A stretch of 64,000 nucleotides of DNA from Bradyrhizobium sp. RP6 (GTDB taxonomy: Bacteria > Pseudomonadota > Alphaproteobacteria > Rhizobiales > Xanthobacteraceae), in contig NZ_RQIT01000024.1 of the NCBI RefSeq assembly GCF_003837805.1, positions 1 through 64,000 of the forward strand, in the 5' to 3' direction. Below, one piece after another: positions 7,655-16,150 of this stretch. Numbering within the stretch: the first letter of the stretch is position 1; each line of letters starts with the position of its first letter. A program made the position numbers and the translations under genes. Under the pieces are notes generated by a model. That model was not told the DNA's origin. It ran no database searches and saw only the letters and a program-made list of their open reading frames with translations.

Positions 7655-9295
7655 ATGCCGAATCGTTTGCCGATGCCGCCTGCGGAACAACTGAACAACG
7701 CCTTCGAATTCACCGTCTCCGAGCTCTCCCAGTCCCTGAAGCGGACGGTGGAGGACACCTATGGCCATGTCCGGGTCCGCGGCGAAATCTCGGGCTTTCG
7801 CGGCGCCCATTCCTCCGGCCATTGCTATTTCGCGCTCAAGGACGAGAGCGCCAAGATCGAGGCGGTGATCTGGAAGGGCGTGCATGGGCGGATGCGCTTC
7901 AAGCCCCAGGAGGGGCTCGAGGTCATCGCCACCGGCAAGCTGACGACCTATCCGGGCTCGTCGAAGTACCAGATCGTGATCGAGGCGCTGGAGCCGGCCG
8001 GCATCGGCGCGCTGATGGCGCTGATGGAGGAGCGCAAGAAGAAGCTGGCCGCCGAGGGCCTGTTCGACGAGGCGCGCAAGCAGCTCCTGCCCTGGCTGCC
8101 GGAGGTGATCGGCGTGGTGACCTCGCCGACCGGCGCCGTGATCCGCGACATCCTGCATCGGCTGGAGGACCGCTTCCCCCGCCGCGTGCTGGTGTGGCCG
8201 GTCAAGGTGCAGGGCGACGGCTCGGCCGAGCAGGTCGCGGCCGCCATCCGCGGCTTCAACGCGATTGCCCCGGGCGGCAGGATTCCGCGCCCCGACGTCC
8301 TGATCGTCGCGCGCGGCGGCGGCTCGCTGGAGGATCTCTGGTCGTTCAACGAGGAGATCGTGGTGCGGGCCGCAGCTGAGAGCATGATCCCGCTGATCTC
8401 GGCGGTCGGCCACGAGACCGACATCACGCTGATCGACTTCGTCGCCGACAAGCGCGCGCCGACACCGACGGCGGCGGCCGAGATGGCGGTGCCGGTGCGC
8501 AGCGAATTGTTCGTCGAGGTCGCCGATCTCGGCCGCCGCACCCGCGCCTATTGGCAGCGTGCCCAGGAGAGCCGCCGCAGCGAGCTGCGCGCCGCCGCGC
8601 GCGCATTGCCGGCGGCCGGCGATCTGCTCGCGATCCCGCGGCAGCGGCTGGATTCGGCGGGCGCTTCGCTACCCCGCTGCCTCAAGGCCAACACGCATGC
8701 GCATTTCCGCCGGTTCACCGCAGCCGGCTCAAAGCTGACGCTGCGGGTGCTGCACGGGCAGATCTCGCAGGCCGACCACCGCCTCACCGTTTGCGGCGAG
8801 CGGCTTGGTCTCTCCGCGCGCTCGCTGCTGCGGCAGCGGCGTGACCGCTTTGCCGGGCTTGAAGTACGGCTGCGTGCCTCGAAGCTTTCGAATGCGCAAG
8901 CGCAGCGCAACGCGATTGCCCGCCAGCGCGAGCGCACACATCGTCTGGCCGAACGCGCGGGGCGCGCGCTTGCGACGCTGCTGCACCGGCTCGACACAAG
9001 GGTCGAGAACAGCGGCAAGCTGCTGTCCGCGCTGTCCTACCGTAGCGTGCTCGCGCGCGGCTTCGCGCTGGTGCGCGACGAGGCCGGCCATCCCGTGCAT
9101 GCGGCTGATACGATCGGTCCCGGCGCACGCGTCGAGATCGAGTTCGCGGATGGCCGCGTCGGCGCAACCGCGGATGCGGATCGCGCGGCCCCCGCGGCAA
9201 CGCGCGCGCCGCCGCAACCCAAGCCGGCCGTGCCGGAGACAAAGCCCGCGCCGAAGCGCGTGGCCAAGAAGGTGGATCAGGGCAGTCTGTTCTGA
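7655..9295 (+). CDS. xseA: Exodeoxyribonuclease VII large subunit
   Basis: 546 residues. The N-terminal OB-fold (about 20-110: FTVSELSQSLKRTVEDTYG, then VRVRGEISGFRG) is followed by the catalytic core with GVVTSPTGAVIRDILHRL, DVLIVARGGGSLEDLWSFN and VGHETDITLIDFVAD. A long coiled region and the C-terminal LSYRSVLARGFALVRD segment then follow. With XseB it degrades single-stranded DNA into small oligonucleotides; xseB is not in the window. ATG 7655 gives the usual length. The C-terminal tail is rich in Ala, Pro and Lys, as in related alphaproteobacteria. Confidence 0.97.
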   Translation: MPNRLPMPPAEQLNNAFEFTVSELSQSLKRTVEDTYGHVRVRGEISGFRGAHSSGHCYFALKDESAKIEAVIWKGVHGRMRFKPQEGLEVIATGKLTTYPGSSKYQIVIEALEPAGIGALMALMEERKKKLAAEGLFDEARKQLLPWLPEVIGVVTSPTGAVIRDILHRLEDRFPRRVLVWPVKVQGDGSAEQVAAAIRGFNAIAPGGRIPRPDVLIVARGGGSLEDLWSFNEEIVVRAAAESMIPLISAVGHETDITLIDFVADKRAPTPTAAAEMAVPVRSELFVEVADLGRRTRAYWQRAQESRRSELRAAARALPAAGDLLAIPRQRLDSAGASLPRCLKANTHAHFRRFTAAGSKLTLRVLHGQISQADHRLTVCGERLGLSARSLLRQRRDRFAGLEVRLRASKLSNAQAQRNAIARQRERTHRLAERAGRALATLLHRLDTRVENSGKLLSALSYRSVLARGFALVRDEAGHPVHAADTIGPGARVEIEFADGRVGATADADRAAPAATRAPPQPKPAVPETKPAPKRVAKKVDQGSLF

Positions 9296-9362
9296 GGCGA
9301 GAGGACGGCGAGTGTAGGCATGATCGCCCCAAACCTCGCAGACGATGTGGACGCAGCGCGTC

Positions 9363-9512
9363 CTACCGGCAGGACAGTCCCGCGTCGATCGTGGTCCAGA
9401 AGCCGCAATGTCCCGGCGCCAGCATTGGCGCGCCGGCGCGGGCTTCGAACAGGAAGATCGCGACGGTGAAGACGATCAGGGCGGAGGCGAACAGAACGAT
9501 GCGGTTGCGCAT
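9363..9512 (-). CDS. Small single-pass membrane protein
   Basis: A 49-residue protein with one hydrophobic helix (about residues 4-22, IVLFASALIVFTVAIFLF) followed by a short tail with two cysteines (HCGFWTTIDAGLSCR). It may be an anchored periplasmic peptide with a disulfide. A longer in-frame reading to 9596 lacks better start support. It runs opposite to xseA, 67 bp past its end. The family is not known to me. Confidence 0.5.
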   Translation of the reverse strand: MRNRIVLFASALIVFTVAIFLFEARAGAPMLAPGHCGFWTTIDAGLSCR

Positions 9513-9715
9513 GTGAGATCGGTTTAACCGCCATCGTGGTCGAAAGATGGCACGGTTCACGGCCGAAACCGGCGCGGCATGGGTCCGTAGATTCACGGTC
9601 GGCCATACTCCGTGCAGGGCGGTGGTCGATGCGGGGCTGCCCGCCTGACGTTGTTCCCAGGGCGGCCCCGCCCTCGCTCTACCGAGCTACGGCGCGGCAG
9701 GCCCGCTCCTCCGCC

Positions 9716-10540
9716 TCACCGGGCCAGCCAGCGCGCGACATCCTTCTGCGATTCAGCATGCGCCTCGGCGTCCATACCGAAATCGTCGCGCTCGGGCGCA
9801 GCGGCGTCGCGGCTGCCGGCAGCTGCGTGCAGCGGCATGTTGGCGCGGTCGAAATCGTGATCGGCGCCGGGATAGACCACGATGCGCGCGAGCGCGCTGC
9901 GGCCGCGCGCGCCGTCCACCATCTGGCGGCAGGCCGGCGGCGACGACACGTCGTCATCGGCGCCGATCAGCACAAGCGTCGGTACCCGCGTGCTCCACCC
10001 CAGACCCGCCGAGATCCGGCAATCCGGATAGAACGCGATCGCGGCGCGGAAATCCGGACTGAGATCGCGTGCTGCGCTTTGCGGGCGCACGGCCCAGAGC
10101 AGCGCGCTGGCCCCATTGGCCCAGCCGATCAGGCTGACGCGGTCGTGCGCCACCCAGGCCTGCTTCATCAGCCAGGCGCGTGAGGCCGCGATATCGGCGA
10201 CGCGCTCGCGCCGCGCTTTGACATGCATCTCCCTGACGCGGCATTGCGGCCCGAGCTCGCGCGAGCCGTAGCTGTCCGGCAGCAGCACGGCGTTGCCCGC
10301 CTTGAGCAGGCGCTCGGCCCAATCCCGATAGCGCGGCAGCACGGGATCGGAATGGCCACCAAGGCCGCCGCAGCCATGCAGCGCGATCACGGTCGGAAAC
10401 GGGCCGGCGCCCTCGGGCTTGTAGAGCTGCGCATGGAGGACCCCGGACGCGAGCGGAATGTCGACCGGCTGCGGCGCCGGTGTGGCGTGCGCGGTCGATA
10501 TCAGCAGCGTCAGGAGCAGGGCGGTCAGTCGAAGGCGCAT
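9716..10540 (-). CDS. Dienelactone-hydrolase-like protein lacking the nucleophile
   Basis: 274 residues with a signal peptide (cleavage near AHAT, residue 20), so probably periplasmic. It has the alpha/beta hydrolase layout: an oxyanion segment ALHGCGG (53-59), a nucleophile elbow (138-143), an acid region (VLIGADDDVSSP, Asp near 197) and His228 in PGADHDF. The elbow reads GWANG, so the expected Ser or Cys is Ala141 (codon GCC). Either the protein is not a hydrolase or it uses another residue. Start 10540 is chosen because the signal peptide begins there; a longer frame to 10648 exists. Confidence 0.8.
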   Translation of the reverse strand: MRLRLTALLLTLLISTAHATPAPQPVDIPLASGVLHAQLYKPEGAGPFPTVIALHGCGGLGGHSDPVLPRYRDWAERLLKAGNAVLLPDSYGSRELGPQCRVREMHVKARRERVADIAASRAWLMKQAWVAHDRVSLIGWANGASALLWAVRPQSAARDLSPDFRAAIAFYPDCRISAGLGWSTRVPTLVLIGADDDVSSPPACRQMVDGARGRSALARIVVYPGADHDFDRANMPLHAAAGSRDAAAPERDDFGMDAEAHAESQKDVARWLAR

Positions 10541-10734
10541 CGGACTCTGCCGTATCAGGTGCCGGAACCAGCGATCCTTCGCTCGAGGCCTTATCACGCA
10601 GAGACGGCGGTAAAACATCACGAACCGGTGGGTTTGACGGGCGGACAAGCCACCCTATCTATGCTACATCCAATCCAACGCATTCTGCCCTCCAGGGTTT
10701 TCCCGGGAGAGGCCTTCCACGGAGACTTTCGACC

Positions 10735-10962
10735 GTGCTGAACAAGTTCGGCCCCTCGGGCCATGGCGAAGCGCAGGTGCAGTATCTCGACGGCGATTTC
10801 CGCGTCATCTCGCCGGGGACCTTCGTGCGCTGCGCGATCACCGACACGCGGATCCCGCTCGACGAGTTGAAGTACTGGAGCGTGGATCTGCAGGAGGCCT
10901 ACGCCACGCCCGCCGCGGTGCTGCAGCGGCATTTCCCCGGCGCGCTCAAGCCGCAGCCGTGA
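10735..10962 (+). CDS. DUF2093 domain-containing protein
   Basis: A 75-residue protein with the DUF2093 pattern (VQYLDGDFRVISPGTFVRCAI, ending in IPLDELKYWSVDLQEAY). The start is GTG 10735 with GGAG about 11 nt upstream; no ATG is suitably placed. The family is small, soluble, restricted to alphaproteobacteria and of unknown function. It lies between two minus-strand genes and has its own leader (10541-10734). Confidence 0.85.
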   Translation: MLNKFGPSGHGEAQVQYLDGDFRVISPGTFVRCAITDTRIPLDELKYWSVDLQEAYATPAAVLQRHFPGALKPQP

Positions 10963-10978
10963 CGTCCGCGGCTCGCGG

Positions 10979-11290
10979 CTATTCCTGCGCCGTGCCATCC
11001 GACGAGCCCGCGCAGGTCTTGATGAAATCCTTCCGGGCCTCTCCGACCACTTTCTGATCGATCGCCTGCTTCAGGCAATCGACCCGCGCCTGCGCCATGC
11101 AGAGCTGCAGCTGGTCGTGCCTGTCTTGTCCCTTCAGGTTTTGCGTCGTAGCCAGGCACGTGACCCGCTTGGTTGCGGGAACCGGCACCGTCGCTGCTGG
11201 CGCACCGGACGGCGTCGTCTGTGCAGCAAACACAGGCGCAATGATCAGACACACAAGGCTGGCGGCGACGGTCGCAGACGGAAATTTCAT
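10979..11290 (-). CDS. Small periplasmic Cys-rich protein (PsiF-like)
   Basis: A 103-residue protein with a clear signal peptide (MKFPSATVAASLVCLIIAP, cleavage near FAAQ). The mature part has four cysteines in a pattern like the PsiF repeat (TCLATTQNLKG, LQLCMAQARVDCLKQA, FIKTCAG). Start 11290 is supported by GGGAGAA; the longer frame to 11536 is a chance extension. PsiF-type proteins are phosphate-starvation-inducible in enterobacteria, with unknown role; whether that applies here is unclear. Confidence 0.7.
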   Translation of the reverse strand: MKFPSATVAASLVCLIIAPVFAAQTTPSGAPAATVPVPATKRVTCLATTQNLKGQDRHDQLQLCMAQARVDCLKQAIDQKVVGEARKDFIKTCAGSSDGTAQE

Positions 11291-11774
11291 CGCATTCTCC
11301 CGATCGTCCGAACCGATAGAAGTTTCGCGATGAATGCCGCCTGAATGACGGGCAGCAGCGCGGGCGGTGCAGCTTGTGACGAAGCACGGGGAGTGTGTCG
11401 CGTCCCGACGATGTTCGCGCGCCTGATCCGGCGTCTCGCAGCCGAAATGATCTCCGTCGCGCCGCTCCGAGTTGCATCGGATAGTTGCGTGCACTCCGCC
11501 GCGAGTCATTCGCGCTGTGGTTGGATTCTTCGGCACCGTTCGGCGCCCTTAAGTTGTTTGACGAAGTCTTGGCGAAACAGAGTGCTGCTAAAGTGCATGT
11601 TAGGTAATCAGCCCTGTTGTTTTGATCGCACAGACGATCAATCGGCCATCGAGCTTCGGAATTTGCACAGTCTGTGAACGGGCTCATACCGAAGAGCCAT
11701 CTGGCGGGCTATGATCATCTCGAAAATTCGCGGTGGAATATCTGTAAATTGAGAGTCAAATGATGGGGGTGATC
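11291..11774. other. Intergenic region without a clear gene
   Basis: 484 bp between the PsiF-like gene (leftward) and a small plus-strand gene. Open frames here have poor codon character and no ribosome-binding site. It must hold the promoter of the PsiF-like gene at its left end, but no consensus could be fixed. I see no repeat of the families found elsewhere in the window. Confidence 0.5.
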
Positions 11775-11960
11775 ATGCCCGCCATACTAGACCTGCTCTA
11801 TCGTGAATATTGCCGCGCTCGTCTCGCTGAGATGCGCAAACAGCTTTTGATCGCAGCTAAACGCTCCGAAACTCTCGAAGCGGATCATCATCCTGCGAAG
11901 CAGGGCGACGATGAGGGAGCGGACGAACACCGCAAGACCGGTCAGGGCATGCCGAACTGA
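11775..11960 (+). CDS. Small hypothetical protein
   Basis: A 61-residue protein beginning MPAILDLLYREYCRARLAEM, an amphipathic helical N-terminus followed by a polar, acidic/His-rich tail. An upstream ATG at 11760 is in frame; 11775 is preferred because a GGGGGTG stretch precedes it. No domain is recognised. Composition fits a genuine small protein, but support is limited to the start context and length. Confidence 0.45.
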   Translation: MPAILDLLYREYCRARLAEMRKQLLIAAKRSETLEADHHPAKQGDDEGADEHRKTGQGMPN

Positions 11961-12032
11961 AGCGGCCCAAGACCGGCGATCACTCCCGCATGGCGGCGAC
12001 CAGGCAACTGGCGAACAGTTTGGGAGTCAGCA

Positions 12033-12119
12033 ATGAACGCACCGCAGTACTATACTGTCATCGTGGCCTGCATCTCGTGCGTGACCATCATCGGATTGAT
12101 GGCCGTCGGGGTGTGGTGA
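12033..12119 (+). CDS. 28-residue membrane peptide
   Basis: A very short frame encoding MNAPQYYTVIVACISCVTI plus a further nine residues, almost wholly one hydrophobic helix. It is preceded by a GGGAGTC ribosome-binding site about 8 nt before ATG 12033. The strong site and clean transmembrane segment argue for a real small protein. Function unknown. Confidence 0.4.
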   Translation: MNAPQYYTVIVACISCVTIIGLMAVGVW

Positions 12120-12216
12120 GCAGGGCCCTCGCCTCGTTGGAGACATGGTTCTGACTTCGACATGAGCACAGCCGCCGCGTCGTTCGGCTGCGGCGGCTGC
12201 GCGTTGGATCCGGATA

Positions 12217-12552
12217 TCAGCTTCCAGGCGGGGTATACGAAGTACGCAGCTTCGCCGCGTTCTGACGGACCTGCTTGATCTCGTCCTGCGTGAACAACCG
12301 GACCAGTTTCACGTTCTGCAGCGTGCCCGCCGTGACGGTGAGACCTGAAATGGCCGGAGCCGCACTGGGATCAGGCACATCGAAAATCACCAGGACGCCT
12401 GGGCCGTCGGCCGCGACGCTGTACATCGAGATCAGCTTTCCGCCGGCCGCTTCGATGAGTTTTCGGGCTGCCTCCTGGCGATCGGTCGTGGGATTCTCCA
12501 AAATGGCATTGAGAGCGCGTGGCGTGTATTGTCCGGTGAGGCAAAAATGCAT
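12217..12552 (-). CDS. GYD domain-containing protein
   Basis: A 111-residue protein of the GYD family (FCLTGQYTPRALNAI, then EAARKLIEAAGGKLISMY, VLVIFDVPDPSAAPAI and an F-T-Q-D-E-I helix). These are small ferredoxin-like-fold proteins of unknown function. Start 12552 is preceded by AGAGGAGAAT. It stands alone between a small plus-strand peptide gene and lpxK. Confidence 0.85.
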   Translation of the reverse strand: MHFCLTGQYTPRALNAILENPTTDRQEAARKLIEAAGGKLISMYSVAADGPGVLVIFDVPDPSAAPAISGLTVTAGTLQNVKLVRLFTQDEIKQVRQNAAKLRTSYTPPGS

Positions 12553-12813
12553 GACAAATTCTCCTCTGAACTATTGGCAATAACCCTCCGTGCCGTTCCG
12601 AACTGATCGTTACGGCCGCTGCAACTGACATGATGAAGATTTCATTGCCCGCCGTGGGCATCAACGCCGTCGATGATTGCCGGGAGTTCGGCACGTCCCG
12701 GTGACGGCTCTCATGAAAGGCTACATCAACTGCCAAGAGCGCGGAAGAGAATTCGTCACCCGCGACACGTCGCTGTATGAGCTATGGCAGAGACGCTTGC
12801 CTAGTGCACGAGA

Positions 12814-13830
12814 TCATCGCCTGCTGAACCGCCGCTCGCGCGCCTTGTAGAGATGATCGCTGATCAGTTGCCGCAGCTTTGCCGGCTCGTCGAACTCGAG
12901 CTGAACGGCAAACGGCACGACGCCGTCGGGCACGTCCGTGCGGCCACGCAGGCGTGCAAGATCCTTTTCCGTCGTCACCAGCGTGAGCTGCTCGCGCTGG
13001 GCCTCCGCTGCGAGAGCTGCGATCTCGACTTGCGAAAACACGTGATGGTCGGCGAAGCCGCGCGTGCGCACGACCTCGATCCCGCTGGCGCGCAAGCTGC
13101 GGAAGAAGCGCTCGGGGTCCCCGATGCCGGCGAAGGCGAACACCTTCTTGCCAAGAAGCTGCGCGACCGAGCCCGCATTGGGCTTCAGGCGTGCCCGCAT
13201 CTCCGGCTTGTCGCGCTTGGCGAGCTCGGCCGCGACATCGTTGGCGGCGCGGCCATCGCCGATCAGCACCAGCGCGTCGGTGCGCGCGAGCTGGGCCTGC
13301 AGCGGCGCGCGCAGGGGGCCTGCGGGAAACACCTGGCCATTGCCGAGACCGCGCTCGCTGTCGATCACGATCAGGGACGCGTCTTTCAGAAGGCCCGGGT
13401 TCTGAAAGCCGTCGTCCATCACGATCACGGTGGCGCCCTGCGATTTCGCCAGCGCGACCCCGTCGAGGCGGTCGCGCGCGACTGCGACCGGGACGTCGCG
13501 CGCCATCATCAGGGGCTCGTCGCCGATGTCGGATGCGGTGTGACGCGCGCGGTCGACCATCACCGGCCCCTTCAGGTGCCCGCCGTAGCCGCGGCTGAGC
13601 ACGACCGGCGTCTCGCCGAGCTCGCGAAGCAGCTTCGTTAGCGCCAGCACGGTCGGCGTCTTGCCGGCGCCGCCGACATGATAGTTGCCGACGCAGATCA
13701 CGGGAATGCCGGCGTCCACGCCGGCGCGCTGCATGCGCCATGCGGTGACGACGCCGTAGAGCGCACCCAGCGGAAAGAGGACATGCGATAGCGGGGAATG
13801 TGGCCGGTACCAGAAGGCCGGCTCACGCAT
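12814..13830 (-). CDS. lpxK: Tetraacyldisaccharide 4'-kinase (lipid A)
   Basis: 338 residues. LpxK phosphorylates the 4' position of the lipid A disaccharide using ATP at the inner membrane. Visible features are the N-terminal membrane-associated helix (LSHVLFPLGALYGVVTAW), a Walker A-type NYHVGGAGKTPT at about 49-60, LSRGYGG, the DDGFQNP motif, and a late TTEKDLARL motif. It overlaps waaA by 8 bp and is the last gene of the minus-strand run from pmbA to lpxK. Confidence 0.97.
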   Translation of the reverse strand: MREPAFWYRPHSPLSHVLFPLGALYGVVTAWRMQRAGVDAGIPVICVGNYHVGGAGKTPTVLALTKLLRELGETPVVLSRGYGGHLKGPVMVDRARHTASDIGDEPLMMARDVPVAVARDRLDGVALAKSQGATVIVMDDGFQNPGLLKDASLIVIDSERGLGNGQVFPAGPLRAPLQAQLARTDALVLIGDGRAANDVAAELAKRDKPEMRARLKPNAGSVAQLLGKKVFAFAGIGDPERFFRSLRASGIEVVRTRGFADHHVFSQVEIAALAAEAQREQLTLVTTEKDLARLRGRTDVPDGVVPFAVQLEFDEPAKLRQLISDHLYKARERRFSRR

Positions 13831-15139
13831 TCGCGGCCCCCATCTCGATCCGCAACTGCAGCAGATACGGCTCGAGCGCGGTCATGGTGCGATCGAGCGC
13901 ACCGCCGAGCTGCTCGACCACGCCCGAGCCTGCGCGTTGCATCTTGTCGCGCACGGTCGGCTCGGCCAGGAGCAGGCCGAGCTGCTTGACCAACGCCTCC
14001 TGTGTATCGGCCTCGCGCGCTCCGCCGCTCCCGTCGAGCGCTTCATAGACATCGGCGAAATTGAAGACGTGCGGACCGTGGACGATCGCAGCGCCAAGCT
14101 TGATCGCCTCGATCGGATTCTGGCCGCCATGGTGGATCAGCGACCCGCCCATGAACACGATCGGCGAGAGGCGGTAGAACAGGCCGAGCTCGCCCATGGT
14201 GTCGGCAACATAGACATCGGTCGTGGCCGTCGGCAGCTCCTCGCGCGAGCGCAAGCTCGGCTTCAGGCCGGACGCCGTGACCAGGCCCGCGATCGCGGAG
14301 CCGCGATCCGGATGGCGCGGCACGATCACGGTGAGAAGCTGCGGGAAGAAACCAACGAGGCTGCGATGCGCCGCGATCAGCATCTCGTCCTCGCCCGGAT
14401 GGGTCGAGGCCGCGACGATGATCGGACGCCCGCGCGTCATCGCCATCAGCCGTTCGAGCTTTGCGGGATCGGCCGGCGGCGCCGCCACGTCCAGCTTCAG
14501 ATTGCCCGTGGTGACGACGTTGCGGCCGCCGAGCGCGGAAAAGCGCTCGGCATCAGTCCTCGACTGCGCAAGACAAATGTCGAACCGCGACAGCAGCGCC
14601 GAGATGGTGCCGTGCATGCGGCGCCAGCGCGGGAAGGAACGCGGAGACATCCGCCCGTTGATCAGCACCATCGGCATCCGGCGCGCCGCGCCGGCGAGGA
14701 TCAGGTTCGGCCAAAGGTCGGATTCGATGAACAGGGCCAGCGACGGCTTCCAGTGATCGAGGAAGCGCGCGACATAGCGCGGAGAGTCATACGGCACGTA
14801 CTGATGGATGACGTCAGGCGGAAAGCGCTTCGCCACCACCGCCGCCGAGGTGACGGTGCCCGAGGTGAGCAGGATGCGCAGATTGAGATCGCGCAGGCGC
14901 CCGATCAGCGCCGCCGCGGCCAGCACCTCGCCGACGCTGGCGCCGTGGATCCAGATCAGCGGGCCATGCGGCCGCACGTCACCGGACAGCCCCCGCCGCT
15001 CGCCGACGCGCGCGGGATCCTCCTTGCCCTGCTTCAGCCGCCGCTTGATCAGCGCAGGCGCAAGCGGCACCAGGCCGGAGGCCAAGCGCCGATACATCCG
15101 CAGCGTGATCGGCAGCGCAATGGGCAGCGACTTAGGCAT
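13823..15139 (-). CDS. waaA: 3-deoxy-D-manno-octulosonic acid transferase
   Basis: 438 residues. It transfers Kdo from CMP-Kdo to lipid IVA. The N-terminal membrane anchor is followed by WIHGASVGEVLAA (catalytic Glu region), LLTSGTVTSA, ALFIESDLWPNLI, LINGRMSPRSF and the C-terminal GGSLIHHGGQNPIEA, all typical of WaaA/KdtA. It overlaps the acyltransferase gene upstream by 8 bp and lpxK downstream by 8 bp, so all three are translated together. Confidence 0.97.
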   Translation of the reverse strand: MPKSLPIALPITLRMYRRLASGLVPLAPALIKRRLKQGKEDPARVGERRGLSGDVRPHGPLIWIHGASVGEVLAAAALIGRLRDLNLRILLTSGTVTSAAVVAKRFPPDVIHQYVPYDSPRYVARFLDHWKPSLALFIESDLWPNLILAGAARRMPMVLINGRMSPRSFPRWRRMHGTISALLSRFDICLAQSRTDAERFSALGGRNVVTTGNLKLDVAAPPADPAKLERLMAMTRGRPIIVAASTHPGEDEMLIAAHRSLVGFFPQLLTVIVPRHPDRGSAIAGLVTASGLKPSLRSREELPTATTDVYVADTMGELGLFYRLSPIVFMGGSLIHHGGQNPIEAIKLGAAIVHGPHVFNFADVYEALDGSGGAREADTQEALVKQLGLLLAEPTVRDKMQRAGSGVVEQLGGALDRTMTALEPYLLQLRIEMGAANA

Positions 15140-15851
15140 GTTCCGGTCCCCGACGACCGAGTTGGGCGTAGGCGCGGCGGGTCGCTTCGTTCAACGTGTC
15201 TTCCAGCTCCTGGCGCAATGCTTCCATCGTGGCGGCGTCGGCATCCGGAGGAACGTGGATTTCCTTGATGCCGACCAATGCGCCGCGCCCGAACGGCAAA
15301 TTGATGGTGGTGCGGTCCCAGTTCTTGAGCCGGACGAAGCGGCTGGTCGCCATCGCGAAAGGCATGATCGGCCGCCCCGATTCCCGTGCCAGCATGATAA
15401 TGCCGAGCCCCGCCACGCGCGAGCGCTTGGGGACATCGGCGGTCAATGCGACATTACAACCGGCCTGGAGCGTCCGCACCATTTCCTTGAAGGCGCCCAC
15501 ACCTCCCTTGCGATGGAACGCCCCGCCATGGTCGCCGGAGCCGCGGATGGTGCCGATGCCGAGCCGTTCCGCCGCGATCGCATTGAACTCGCCGTCGCGA
15601 TGGCGGGAGATCAGGACCTTGGCCCGATAGGAGGCCTTGTCCCGGTTCTTGATGAAGGGTGTCAGGAAATGCTGGCCGTGCCAGAACGCGAAGATCGCGG
15701 GGAGTTGCGGCTCGACGCGTTCATAGACGTCCGGGGGATCGAACGTGAACCTGTTGGTCCGCCAGACCAGACGCAGATATTCGGCCGCCAGGACCCCGAC
15801 GGCACGCTGAAGGCAGCTGCTTCGCAGCGTATTGCGAAGCAGTCTTTTCAA
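15132..15851 (-). CDS. Lysophospholipid acyltransferase family protein (DUF374)
   Basis: 239 residues of the DUF374/PlsC-like group often found beside waaA. Motifs are FAFWHGQHFL (HX-type acyltransferase motif), LISRHRDGEFNAIAAERLGIGTIRGSG, and LTADVPKRSRVAGLGIIMLARESGRPI. It probably acylates a lipid A or related precursor at the inner membrane (inference from family and neighbours). The start is TTG at 15851 and overlaps the DUF4170 stop by 4 bp (TTGA). The stop overlaps waaA by 8 bp. The rare TTG start suggests low, coupled translation. Confidence 0.9.
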   Translation of the reverse strand: MKRLLRNTLRSSCLQRAVGVLAAEYLRLVWRTNRFTFDPPDVYERVEPQLPAIFAFWHGQHFLTPFIKNRDKASYRAKVLISRHRDGEFNAIAAERLGIGTIRGSGDHGGAFHRKGGVGAFKEMVRTLQAGCNVALTADVPKRSRVAGLGIIMLARESGRPIMPFAMATSRFVRLKNWDRTTINLPFGRGALVGIKEIHVPPDADAATMEALRQELEDTLNEATRRAYAQLGRRGPEHA

Positions 15852-16090
15852 CGCGCCGGTTCTTGATTCGGGTCGAGCAGCCGGTGGAGATGGACGATGA
15901 AATAGCGCATCTGTGCGTTGTCGACCGTGCTCTGCGCCTTGGCGCGCCAGGCGGCATAGGCGGCCGCATAGTTCGGATAGAGGCCGACGATCTCGACGTC
16001 GTCGAGATTCTTGAAGGTGTTGCCCTTGAGATCGACGAGCTCGCCGCCGATGACGAGGTGAAGCAGTTGTTGCGGGGCACTATCTGGCAT
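15848..16090 (-). CDS. DUF4170 domain-containing protein
   Basis: An 80-residue protein of the DUF4170 family (HLVIGGELVDLKGNTFKNLDD, then IVGLYPNYAAAYAAWRAKAQ and YFIVHLHRLLDP). Start 16090 is supported by an AGGA about 10 nt upstream; an in-frame ATG at 16135 would add 15 residues. The family is alphaproteobacterial and of unknown role, but is regularly found in this lipid A/Kdo gene run, as here. Confidence 0.88.
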   Translation of the reverse strand: MPDSAPQQLLHLVIGGELVDLKGNTFKNLDDVEIVGLYPNYAAAYAAWRAKAQSTVDNAQMRYFIVHLHRLLDPNQEPAR

Positions 16091-16150
16091 GAGTTCTATT
16101 CCTAACGGGCTGCCCGGCAAAGCAGTGTCCGACAAGCACGACGAAGCGCT

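Noticed and set aside
9600..9715. tRNA-like segment on the minus strand (GTAGCTCGGTAGAGC)
   Set aside because: It resembles a D-arm, but no anticodon loop with plausible flanks and no T-arm (GTTCAA-type) follow in the expected spacing.
12714..12850. 44-codon plus-strand frame running into the lpxK end
   Set aside because: No ribosome-binding site, overlaps lpxK antisense, no conserved features.
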